From the NCBI RefSeq assembly GCF_018131225.1, contig NZ_JAFCMM010000005.1, forward strand, positions 372,001-436,000: a DNA stretch of 64,000 nucleotides, in the 5' to 3' direction. Both the position numbers and the translations under genes were made by a program. This DNA comes from Bradyrhizobium sp. U87765 SZCCT0048. GTDB lineage: Bacteria; Pseudomonadota; Alphaproteobacteria; Rhizobiales; Xanthobacteraceae. Shown one piece after another: positions 16,739 through 24,732 of the stretch (its first letter is position 1; each line of letters opens with the position of its first letter). Under the pieces are notes generated by a model. That model ran no database searches. It was given only the letters and a program-made list of their open reading frames with translations, and was not told the origin of the DNA.

Positions 16739-17170
16739 ATGAACGAGCTCTCACCGCTGGCCGCCGAGCGGCAGATCATCGAGACGCTGGTGCGGCTGAC
16801 GTCGCCGCCGGCGCGCCGCCATGTGGTGGTCTGTGGCGACGATGGCCTGTGCGCGGCGCTGGTCGCTGGTGGCGTCCATGCCTCGCTCGTCTCCGACGAC
16901 GGGGGCCGCGGCGGTCATGCCGTCGGCATCGTCGGCGGTGCGCGCTCGCGCGATGCGCTGGCGGGATCGATCGCGCGGATCATGCCGTGCCTGGCGGAAG
17001 CTGCGACGGTGGCCGTGGTGATCGCCGGCGATTGCGGCGGCCTCGGGCCCCAGGCGGGCGCGCTGCTGGCGCCGTTCGGCTTTCGCATCGATGCCGGGGT
17101 GCGCTGCGCCCGGGCCCTCGTGCTGTCAGCCCATCGCGGCGCCGCGGCGGCGATGGCGGCCGCGGCGTAA
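16739..17170 (+). CDS. Hypothetical protein, 143 residues, Rossmann-like
   Basis: Starts MNELSPLAAERQIIETLVRL at an ATG preceded by a weak AGCGAGG. The next part, RRHVVVCGDDGLCAALVAGG, alternates hydrophobic strand and glycine-rich loop like the start of a Rossmann fold, and later stretches (AATVAVVIAGDCGGLGPQAG, LLAPFGFRIDAGVRC) continue the alpha/beta alternation. No family is recognised, and no catalytic motif is evident. It is followed at once by a 15-nt tandem repeat and is convergent with the efflux operon. Confidence 0.5.
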   Translation: MNELSPLAAERQIIETLVRLTSPPARRHVVVCGDDGLCAALVAGGVHASLVSDDGGRGGHAVGIVGGARSRDALAGSIARIMPCLAEAATVAVVIAGDCGGLGPQAGALLAPFGFRIDAGVRCARALVLSAHRGAAAAMAAAA

Positions 17171-17190
17171 GATCGACGGATCGTCAGAGG

Positions 17191-17250
17191 CTTGTCGCCA
17201 ACAGACTTGTCGTCAACAGGCTTGTCGTTAGCAGACTTGTCGTCAACAGG
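17191..17250. repeat. 15-nt tandem repeat, four copies
   Basis: Head-to-tail units: CTTGTCGCCAACAGA (17191), CTTGTCGTCAACAGG (17206), CTTGTCGTTAGCAGA (17221), CTTGTCGTCAACAGG (17236). A degenerate fifth unit, CTTGCCGTTAGACGG, is at 17264-17278. The array lies in the 134-nt spacer between two convergent genes, so it is a small intergenic minisatellite. There are no spacers between units, so it is not a CRISPR. Confidence 0.85.
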
Positions 17251-17304
17251 CCTGGTCGAGAGGCTTGCCGTTAGACGGCGAGGGCGCCTCGACCGCCGGC
17301 GCAG

Positions 17305-18873
17305 TTACTGCGCCGGCTTCGGCGTGCTGGCCGCCACCTGGACGTCGTCGAATACGCAGGTGCGCCAGTCATTGCTCGGGCAGTCCGCCGGCCAGCCGCC
17401 GCCGAGCGCCATGAACAGCGCTGCGGTGTCCGACAGGCGATTGGCGTCGGCCTGCACGCGGGCGATCGCGGTGTTGAAATAGGCTTGCTGGGCGTTGAGC
17501 AGGGTCACCTGGTTGATCTGGCCCAGCGCGAGCTGCTTCTGCACGATGTCGAGGCTCGCCCTGGCGGCATTCTCGGCCTTGATCGCCGCCTGCACCGAGC
17601 GGGCGTCGGCCTGCAGGCTGCGCAGCGCGTCGGCGACGTTCTGCATCGCGGTGATCACCGCCTGGCGGTACTGCGCCTCGGCCTGCTCCAGGCCGGCCTC
17701 CGCGGCCTTCTGCTTGTGGTACAGCGTCATGCCGTCGAACACGGTCTGGGTGGCGCTCGCCGCCACGGTGTAGAACAGCGTGCTTGGCGTGAACATCGCA
17801 GCGAACGAGGGCGCCGCAACGCCGGGATTGGCCGAGAGGGTGATGTTCGGCAGCCGCGCGGCGACGGCGACGCCGACCTGGGCGCTGGCGGCGTGCACCG
17901 CCGCTTCCGCCGCGCGCACATCCGGGCGCCGGCGCACCATGGTGCCGGGCAGGCTGACCGGCAGGTTGGCCGGCAGCGTCAGGCGCTGCAGGTCGAATTT
18001 CTGCAACACCTCGTCGGCGGAAAACTGCCCGGCGAGCGCGGTCAGGAGGTCGCGCTGCACCGCCAGTTGCTTCTGCAGCGGCGGCAGCGCCTGCTCGGCC
18101 TGCGCCAGCAGCGTCTCCTGGGTCAGCACGTCGACCTGGGCGATCTGGCCGGCATTGAACTGGTTCTTGAGGATGCCGAGAATGTCGCGCGCGATCTTGA
18201 TCAGGCGCTGGGTGGCGGCGATCTGGCCGCGCAGCGAGGCTTCCTGGATCGCCGCGGTGACGACGTTGGCGGTCAGCGTCAGGTAGGCCGCCTCGAGCTG
18301 GAACTGGGCCTGCTCGGTCTGGGCGTCGAGGCTCTCGACCGCGCGCCGGTTGCCGCCCCAGATGTCGGGTGTGAAGCTGACGTTGAGCTGGGCGGTGTGC
18401 AGCGAGTATCGCACCTGATCCTGCTGGGGCGTCGTCGCCAGCTGCTGGTCGGTGCCGGTGTAGTTGATGCCGAGCTGCGGCAGGAACAGGCCGCGCTGCG
18501 CCAGCGCATTGAACTGGGCGACGCGGATCGCGGCTTCCGCCGACTGCAGCGATGGATTGTGATCGACCGACAGGCGGATCAGGTCGTTGAGCGGCCGGGA
18601 GCGGAACGCGGCCCACCAGCGCGTCGGAATGTCGGCTCCGTTGGCGAAGCGCTGGCCGGAGATGCGTGGTCCGCCCTCTGCGCTGCGCGGCGAGGTCAGC
18701 GCCTCCGGCGTGTAGCCGGCGACGTCCGGCGTCGGCGGCGAGGCGAAGTTCGGGCCGACGGCGCAGCCGGCGAGCATCAGTCCGCCGGCGCAGGCACTCA
18801 GGCCGGCCAGCCGGCGCAGGCGACGGCGAACCGTGCGCGCCGAGGGAAGGGAAGGGGCTCCGAGGTTACGCAT
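17305..18873 (-). CDS. NodT/TolC-type outer membrane efflux lipoprotein
   Basis: 522 residues. Lipobox LAGC with the acylated Cys37 follows the hydrophobic signal segment. Two TolC-like halves follow, rich in long amphipathic helices (LIRLSVDHNPSLQSAEAAIR; TAMQNVADALRSLQADARSV). The DIWGG motif and the GQINQVTLLNAQQAYF stretch are typical of the NodT family. It forms the outer membrane channel of the tripartite pump encoded by the two genes upstream on the same strand; the gap to the pump gene is only 12 nt. The C-terminal tail has two cysteines (CPSNDWRTC). Confidence 0.93.
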   Translation of the reverse strand: MRNLGAPSLPSARTVRRRLRRLAGLSACAGGLMLAGCAVGPNFASPPTPDVAGYTPEALTSPRSAEGGPRISGQRFANGADIPTRWWAAFRSRPLNDLIRLSVDHNPSLQSAEAAIRVAQFNALAQRGLFLPQLGINYTGTDQQLATTPQQDQVRYSLHTAQLNVSFTPDIWGGNRRAVESLDAQTEQAQFQLEAAYLTLTANVVTAAIQEASLRGQIAATQRLIKIARDILGILKNQFNAGQIAQVDVLTQETLLAQAEQALPPLQKQLAVQRDLLTALAGQFSADEVLQKFDLQRLTLPANLPVSLPGTMVRRRPDVRAAEAAVHAASAQVGVAVAARLPNITLSANPGVAAPSFAAMFTPSTLFYTVAASATQTVFDGMTLYHKQKAAEAGLEQAEAQYRQAVITAMQNVADALRSLQADARSVQAAIKAENAARASLDIVQKQLALGQINQVTLLNAQQAYFNTAIARVQADANRLSDTAALFMALGGGWPADCPSNDWRTCVFDDVQVAASTPKPAQ

Positions 18874-18885
18874 CGATCATTCCCC

Positions 18886-21800
18886 TCAGTGCGCCGCTTC
18901 CGGCGGCGCGGCCGCCGGTTCCCGGTGCGCGGACGCGTCGCGCGACAGGAAGATCTTGCGCAGCGCCGGCGCCACCACCAGCAGCAGCAATGGGCCGATG
19001 AACATGCCGCCGACGACGACGGTGGCGAGCGGCCGCTGCACCTGGCTTCCGATACCATGGGACAGCGCCGCCGGGAACAGGCCGACGCCCGCCGACAGCG
19101 CGGTCATCAACATCGGCCGCATGCGCTGTTCCGAGCCGTTGAACACCGCTTCGGCGATGCTCATGCCGGAGGCGCGCAGCTCGCGGAAGTAGGTGATGTT
19201 GAGAATGCCGTCCATCACCGCGACGCCGAACAGCGAGATGAAGCCGATCGCCGCCGAGATGCTGAAGTCGAGGCCGGCGAGATACAGCGCGATCAGGCCG
19301 CCGCCGATCGCGAAGGGAATGCCGGCGAGCGCCAGCAGGCTGTCGCGCATCGAGTTGAACAGGCCGTACAGCAGCACGAAGATCAGCAGCAGCGTGATCG
19401 GCACCACCACCACCAGCCGCGCCTTGGCGGCCTGCAGGTTGTCGAACTCGCCGGACCAGATCAGGCGGTAGCCGCTCGGCAGCTGGACCGCGTCGGTGAC
19501 GCGCTGCTGCGCCTCCGCGACGGTGCTGCCGAGGTCGCGGCCGCGCACGCTGAACTTGATCGGGATGTAGCGCTGGCTGCGCTCGCGGTAGATGAAGGAG
19601 GCGCCGGTGTCCAGCGAGATGGTGGCGAGCTCGCTGAGCGGGATGTAGGCGTTGGTGCCGGCCGGGGTCTGGTAGGCGACCTTGATGTCGCGCACCGCGT
19701 CGATGCTGGTGCGGAACTTGGGATCGAGGCGGACCACGACGCCGAAGGTGCGGTCGCCTTCCAGCACGGTGGTGGCGCTGGTGCCGGCGAGCGCCGCCTG
19801 CACCACGGTGTTGACGTCGCCGGTGTTGAGGCCGTAGCGCGCCGCCTTTTCGCGGTCGATCCTGATGTTGAGGTTGGGCTGGCCGAGCAGGCGGAAGATG
19901 CCGAGGTCGGCGACGCCGTTGACCTTGGCCATCTCCGCCTCGATCTGCACCGCGAGCTTTTCCAGCATCTCGAGGTTGGGGCCGATGACCTTGACCGAGT
20001 TGGCGCCCTTCACGCCGGACAGCGCTTCCTCGACGTTGTCCTGGATGTACTGCGAGAAGTTGAACTCGACGCCGGGCAGTTCGGCGGCGAACTCCTGCTG
20101 CAGCTCCTCGGTGAGCTTTTCCTTGGTCAGGCCCTTGGGCCACTGGTCGAACGGCTTGATCGGCGCGAACAGCTCGACATTGGAGAACGCCGAGGCGTCG
20201 CTGCCGTTGTCGGGGCGGCCATGCTGCGACACCACGGTGATGACCTCGGGATGGCGCAGCAGGATCTCGCGCATCTTGGCGACGTAGGGCTTGCCGGCAT
20301 CCAGCGACATGGTCGGCGGCATCGCCGCGCGGATCCAGAAGTTGCCTTCTTCCAGCGCCGGCAGGAATTCGCTGCCGAGGCGGCTGGCGCACAGGCCGCT
20401 GAGCGCCAGGAAGATGCCGCCGGCGGCGACCGCGATCTTGGCGTGGTCGAGCGACCAGCGCAGCACGGGGGTGTAGAACGCGCGCAGCTTGCGCACGATG
20501 AAGGTCTCGACCTCCTCGATGTCGTGCTTCATCAGCAGCGACGCCAGCACCGGGGTGACGGTGAAGGTGGCGAGCAGCGCGCCGGCCAGCGCATAGCCGT
20601 AGGTGCGGGCCATCGGGCCGAAGATCTGGCCCTCGACGCCCTGCATGGTGAACAGCGGCACGAACGCGGTGACGGTGATGGCGGCAGTGAAGAACACCGC
20701 CTTGTCGACCTGCAGCGCGCTGACGAAGATCATGCGCAGCCGGTCGGTCCATGCCGGGGTCGAACCGTCGCCGCCGGTCTTCGACGTCGGATCGGGGCCC
20801 CAGTAGCCTTCGGCGAGATGCTTGAGCACGCGCAGGCGGTTCTCGGGCGCGGACTGGAAGTTGCGGAAGATGTTTTCCATCATGATGACGGCGGAATCGA
20901 CGATGATGCCGAAGTCCACCGCGCCGAGGGACAAGAGGTTGGCGTCCTCGCCCTGCAGCACCAGGATGATGATGGCAAAGAACAGCGCGAACGGGATGTT
21001 GGCGCTGACGATCAATGCGCTGCGCAGGTCGCCGAGAAAGATCCACTGGATCATGAACACCAGGATGCAGCCGAAGATCAGGTTGTGCAGCACGGTGTGG
21101 GTGGTGACGTTGACCAGCGAGGAGCGGTCGTAATAGTTCACGATCTTGACGCCGGGCGGCAGGCTGCCGTCGCTGTTGAGCTTGGCGACCTCCTCCTCGA
21201 CCTTCGGAATGATGTCGTTGGTGTGCTGGGTGCGCCCCATCACCACGATGGCCGCGGCAACGTCGTTGTCCTTGTCGCGGCCGGCGATGCCGAGCCTCGG
21301 CACCGAGCCGACCGTGACCTTGGCGACGTCCTTGATCTGGATCGGAAGGCCGGCGGACTGGGTCAGCACCACGTTCTCGATGTCGCGGACGCGGTAGCCC
21401 TGCGTGACGTCGTCGGCGCCGCCGGAATCGATCAGGCCGATGCCGCGGATGTTGACCGACTGCTGGCCGATCGCGATCTCGCGGCCGCCGACATTGATGT
21501 TGGCGTTGCCGAGCGCCTGCACCAGCTGCGGCACCGTGATGTTGTAGGCCTCCAGCTTCTGCAGGTCGGCCTCGACGCTGAACTGCTTGGTGGTGCCGCC
21601 CCAGGCGTTGATCTGCACCACGCCGGGAATGGTCATCAGCCGCCGCGCCACGACGTAGTCCTGCAGCGTGCGCAGGTTGGTCAGGCCGAAGTTCGGCGGG
21701 CCGACCAGCTCATAGCGGTAGATCTCGCCGACGAGGCTCGACTGCTGGATGGTCGGCACGAGGTTGTTGGGCAGCGTGATGTTCTGCTGGATCGAGTTCG

Positions 21801-22131
21801 CCGCCTGGGTCAGCGCGAAGTAGTAGTCGACGCCGTAGCGGAAGGTGACGCGCACGAACGACAGGCCGTAGAACGAGGTCGAGCGGATGTTGACGACGCC
21901 CGGCGTCGGGTAGAGGCCGACCTCCATGGGGATGGTGTAGTACTTCTCCATCTCCTCGGCGGACAGGCCCGGCGCCTGCGCCGTGATCTCCAGGATCACC
22001 GGGGCCGGGTTGGGATAGGCCTCGATGTTGAGCTTGCTGAAGGCGACGATGCCGGCGGCGCAGAACACAGCCAGTCCCAGCACGATGATCGCGCTGCGGG
22101 TCAGACCGAACTCGATGAGGCTCTTGATCAA
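18886..22131 (-). CDS. CusA/CzcA-type (HME) RND efflux pump
   Basis: 1081 residues, the inner membrane proton-driven pump of a tripartite exporter. The heavy-metal-efflux signature in TM4 is complete: DFGIIVDSAVIMMEN at 406-420, with Asp406, Asp412 and Glu419 at the positions of the essential acidic residues of CzcA. The layout is standard: TM1, periplasmic porter domain, TM2-6, second porter domain, TM7-12. The sequence clearly belongs to the HME branch, but the ion (Cu/Ag, Zn/Co/Cd) or other substrate cannot be named. It lies 153 nt downstream of the membrane fusion protein gene and 12 nt upstream of the channel gene. Confidence 0.92.
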   Translation of the reverse strand: MIKSLIEFGLTRSAIIVLGLAVFCAAGIVAFSKLNIEAYPNPAPVILEITAQAPGLSAEEMEKYYTIPMEVGLYPTPGVVNIRSTSFYGLSFVRVTFRYGVDYYFALTQAANSIQQNITLPNNLVPTIQQSSLVGEIYRYELVGPPNFGLTNLRTLQDYVVARRLMTIPGVVQINAWGGTTKQFSVEADLQKLEAYNITVPQLVQALGNANINVGGREIAIGQQSVNIRGIGLIDSGGADDVTQGYRVRDIENVVLTQSAGLPIQIKDVAKVTVGSVPRLGIAGRDKDNDVAAAIVVMGRTQHTNDIIPKVEEEVAKLNSDGSLPPGVKIVNYYDRSSLVNVTTHTVLHNLIFGCILVFMIQWIFLGDLRSALIVSANIPFALFFAIIILVLQGEDANLLSLGAVDFGIIVDSAVIMMENIFRNFQSAPENRLRVLKHLAEGYWGPDPTSKTGGDGSTPAWTDRLRMIFVSALQVDKAVFFTAAITVTAFVPLFTMQGVEGQIFGPMARTYGYALAGALLATFTVTPVLASLLMKHDIEEVETFIVRKLRAFYTPVLRWSLDHAKIAVAAGGIFLALSGLCASRLGSEFLPALEEGNFWIRAAMPPTMSLDAGKPYVAKMREILLRHPEVITVVSQHGRPDNGSDASAFSNVELFAPIKPFDQWPKGLTKEKLTEELQQEFAAELPGVEFNFSQYIQDNVEEALSGVKGANSVKVIGPNLEMLEKLAVQIEAEMAKVNGVADLGIFRLLGQPNLNIRIDREKAARYGLNTGDVNTVVQAALAGTSATTVLEGDRTFGVVVRLDPKFRTSIDAVRDIKVAYQTPAGTNAYIPLSELATISLDTGASFIYRERSQRYIPIKFSVRGRDLGSTVAEAQQRVTDAVQLPSGYRLIWSGEFDNLQAAKARLVVVVPITLLLIFVLLYGLFNSMRDSLLALAGIPFAIGGGLIALYLAGLDFSISAAIGFISLFGVAVMDGILNITYFRELRASGMSIAEAVFNGSEQRMRPMLMTALSAGVGLFPAALSHGIGSQVQRPLATVVVGGMFIGPLLLLVVAPALRKIFLSRDASAHREPAAAPPEAAH

Positions 22132-22284
22132 GGCGGCGTACTCTCAAAAGGCGGCTGGGCGGCGGAGCGCGAGGTCGCAGGGACCTGCGCGCCGCCGGCG
22201 GCACCGGAGGACTGGCCGGCGCGCGCCCCACGATGGGAAGCGCACGAGGCGGCTCGCCGCAGTCATGGCGATCCGCCCGGCCGG

Positions 22285-23487
22285 TCAGCCGGTGACGGCA
22301 GTGGCGAATTTGTTGCTGAGGAAGATCGCCCCCGTGGTTGCAATCAGTTCCCCCGGATTCAGTCCCTCGACGACCTGGCGAAAGCCATCCTGCTCCAGGC
22401 CGATCTTGACGGTGCGGCGCGCGAAGCGGCGGCGGTCGCTGGTCACCCACACCGTCATGGTGCCGTCGCCCTCGCGCACGATGGCGGCGAGCGGCACGGC
22501 CGGCGACTGCTGCGGGGCGGCGACCTCGATGGTGAAGCGGGCCAGCATGCCGGCGCGCAGCAGGTGCTGGGGATCGTCGATCACCGAGCGCACGAGCTGG
22601 CGGTGCGAGCCCGGATCGATGTTGAGGCCAAGCGTCGAGACGCGGCCGCGGAACACGGTGTCGGGATAGGCCGGCACGCGCACCTCGACCGCCTGGCCGA
22701 GCTTGTAGGCCGGCGCGTCGCTCTCGATGACATTGGCGATCATCCACATGGTGGAGATGTCGGCGAGCGCGTAGGGCGCGGGCGCGGCGCCGGGCTGAAC
22801 ATAGAGCCCCGGCGCGGCATTGCGGCTGATGATGCGGCCGGTGATCGGGCTCGGCACGATCAGGATGGAATCGACCTTGCGGTCGTTGAGAATGCGGTCG
22901 ATCTCGGCCTCGGACTTGCCGAAGATGCGCACGGCGTCGCGGGCGGCCTTGAAGTTGCCCTCGGCGGTCTGCTGGTCGGAGGTTGCCTGGTCGACGTCCT
23001 TCTGGGCGCCGCCACCGGCTTTCAACAGCTGCTTGACGCGGTTGAGGGTGCGGGTCTGCAATTCCAGCACGCCGGCGGTCGCCAGCAGGTTGGACTCGGC
23101 ATTGAGCAGGTCGGGGCTGTCGATGGTGAACAGCGGCTCGCCCTTCTTCACCTCGTCGCCGACGTTGTAATAGGTGTCGACGATCCGCCCGGCGTTCGGG
23201 GTGAAGGCCTGCACCAGCATGTTCTGGTTGAAGTCGATCGAGCCGACGGCGTTCTTCAACACCTTGAATTCGCGGCTGTCGGCCGGGGCGACGGCGAAGC
23301 CCGCCGCCTGCTGTTCGGTGACCTCGACGATCTGCCTGGCGATATCGACCGAGCTCTTGCCGTCCGTCTGCTGAGCCCTGGCGACCGGGGCGTCGCCGCC
23401 GCGCAGGGCGAGCCATGCCCCGACGACGCAGACTGCGACGACGGCCCCCGCGCCGATGCCGATCGACGGCTTAAGACGAAACGGCAT
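22285..23487 (-). CDS. CzcB/CusB-type membrane fusion protein
   Basis: 400 residues. An N-terminal membrane anchor (IGIGAGAVVAVCVVGAWLAL) is followed by the lipoyl/barrel-sandwich half-motif GRIVDTYYNVGDEVKKGEPL, an alpha-helical hairpin (about 140-195), the second half-motif (ITGRIISRNAAPGLYVQPG), a beta-barrel domain and a membrane-proximal domain. It bridges pump and outer membrane channel in the periplasm. No His-rich metal-binding N-terminal extension of the CzcB type is present. It is the first gene of the leftward efflux operon. A motif shared with two other promoter regions lies about 43-59 nt upstream (23530-23546). Confidence 0.9.
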   Translation of the reverse strand: MPFRLKPSIGIGAGAVVAVCVVGAWLALRGGDAPVARAQQTDGKSSVDIARQIVEVTEQQAAGFAVAPADSREFKVLKNAVGSIDFNQNMLVQAFTPNAGRIVDTYYNVGDEVKKGEPLFTIDSPDLLNAESNLLATAGVLELQTRTLNRVKQLLKAGGGAQKDVDQATSDQQTAEGNFKAARDAVRIFGKSEAEIDRILNDRKVDSILIVPSPITGRIISRNAAPGLYVQPGAAPAPYALADISTMWMIANVIESDAPAYKLGQAVEVRVPAYPDTVFRGRVSTLGLNIDPGSHRQLVRSVIDDPQHLLRAGMLARFTIEVAAPQQSPAVPLAAIVREGDGTMTVWVTSDRRRFARRTVKIGLEQDGFRQVVEGLNPGELIATTGAIFLSNKFATAVTG

Positions 23488-23765
23488 GAAAGCGATCTCC
23501 CGAAGTCAATTTCGCCGGCTGAATTCTGTGCAAAACCATTAAGATAGGCTGGCCATTCGACAGGCCGCCCGGCCGCCGGGAACTCGTTAGCAAGGCCAGC
23601 TTACACCCACCTTACAGGGCCCGTCCCCAGACCGGATTCGATGCCGGGCCTCGTTCGCTCATGCCCGCTCGCGCCGAGAACCGCAAGGGCTCTGGGCGCG
23701 GGCGGACGGGGGATGAACAAGCCTGAGCAGGGGTGTGACCCGCAGGTCACGTCCGCGGGCGGCGG

Positions 23766-23936
23766 TCAGGGCGTGACCGGCCAGCGCGGCTCCCGGGGGC
23801 CGCCATAATAGCGCAACTGGTCGTTGCTGATGGACGACGTCCCGAGCGGAATGCCGTCGCTGACACAGCCCGCCAGCAGGGCGGCGAGTGTCGTGGCGAG
23901 GAGGAGCAGGCCGAGGCGACGAGATGACGGTTTCAT
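23766..23936 (-). CDS. Small lipoprotein, 56 residues
   Basis: A short frame read by eye: MKPSSRRLGLLLLATTLAAL then LAGCVSDGIPLGTSSISNDQ, ending LRYYGGPREPRWPVTP. It has a basic start, a hydrophobic segment and a perfect lipobox LAGC, so it should be lipid-anchored after signal peptidase II cleavage, leaving about 33 residues. Small lipoproteins with a YYGG.PREPRW-like tail occur in Bradyrhizobiaceae, with no known function. It lies 18 nt after the Omp25-like gene on the same strand and may be co-transcribed with it. Confidence 0.7.
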   Translation of the reverse strand: MKPSSRRLGLLLLATTLAALLAGCVSDGIPLGTSSISNDQLRYYGGPREPRWPVTP

Positions 23937-23954
23937 GACGATTCCCCCCTCGCT

Positions 23955-24674
23955 TCAGTCGCGCGCGATCACCGGCCCGCCAAACTTGTAGGCGAGGCCG
24001 ACGGTGACGGTGGAGGCGGTGGCGCTGACGCGGTAGGGCAGCTGGCCGTTGGGCGTCAGCGGCGTGCCGTCGCGGCCGAAGCTGCCGAAATCATAGTAGC
24101 GATAGTCGAACGTGCCGATCAGTTGCGGGGTGAAGGCGTAGTCGAGGCCGCCGCCCGCGATCCAGCCGCTGCGGCTGGTCGTGAAGCTGTCCGTGCCGAG
24201 CACCGGATCGGTGTCGGTGTGGCGCAGGCCGCCATGGGCCCAGCCACCGGTGAAGAACACCAGGAAGCGATCGATCGCCCAGCCGGCGCGGGCGCGGACC
24301 GAGGCGGTCGAGCGCAGCGTGGTGGCGTCATTGGGGCCAAGCGCGAAGGCGTCGTTGCTGCGGCTGCTCGCCCAGGCACCATCGGCCTCGACGCCGAGCA
24401 CCAGGCTGCCGAGCTGCCAGTTGGCGCCGATCGCGCCGCCGGCGGTGCCGCCGCTGCCGCCATAGTTCGCGCTGCCGCCGAAGTTGCTGATGTCGTGGTT
24501 GGTGAAACCGGCTCCGCCGAACACGCCGACATAGAAGCCGGACCAGTCGTAGGCGGGCGAGACCGGCGGCGCCTTGGTATAGGGCGCGACCGCGAGGTCC
24601 GCGGCGCCTGCCGACGTGGCCGCCGCAACGGCGAGCATGGCGGAGCTGAGAAGTGCGGTCTTCAGGATGTTCAT
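23955..24674 (-). CDS. Omp25/Omp31-like outer membrane beta-barrel protein
   Basis: 239 residues. Signal peptide MNILKTALLSSAMLAVAAAT, cleaved near AGA-ADL, is followed by the alphaproteobacterial surface-antigen pattern APYTKAPPVSPAYDWSGFYV, alternating beta strands, WAIDRFLVFFTGGWAHG, FTPQLIGTFDYRYYDFG and a terminal VGLAYKFGG. It should be an 8-stranded barrel in the outer membrane. It is a single-domain relative of the three duplicated proteins at 40-45 kb. Flanked on the same strand by the larger porin-like gene (58 nt upstream) and the small lipoprotein. Confidence 0.88.
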   Translation of the reverse strand: MNILKTALLSSAMLAVAAATSAGAADLAVAPYTKAPPVSPAYDWSGFYVGVFGGAGFTNHDISNFGGSANYGGSGGTAGGAIGANWQLGSLVLGVEADGAWASSRSNDAFALGPNDATTLRSTASVRARAGWAIDRFLVFFTGGWAHGGLRHTDTDPVLGTDSFTTSRSGWIAGGGLDYAFTPQLIGTFDYRYYDFGSFGRDGTPLTPNGQLPYRVSATASTVTVGLAYKFGGPVIARD

Positions 24675-24732
24675 GATGTCCTCTCGGGGCGCGAGGGACG
24701 CGCGCCCCCGAGGGGCGCGGTCCGGGCCGTCG

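Noticed and set aside
17191..17278. Possible CRISPR array
   Set aside because: Units are 15 nt and head-to-tail without spacers; no cas genes in the window.
17485..23547. A 2020-residue open frame on the + strand, opposite the efflux operon
   Set aside because: It is the antisense shadow of three well-identified genes with high G/C at third positions; its translation is Ala/Arg/Gly/Asp/His-rich and matches no family.
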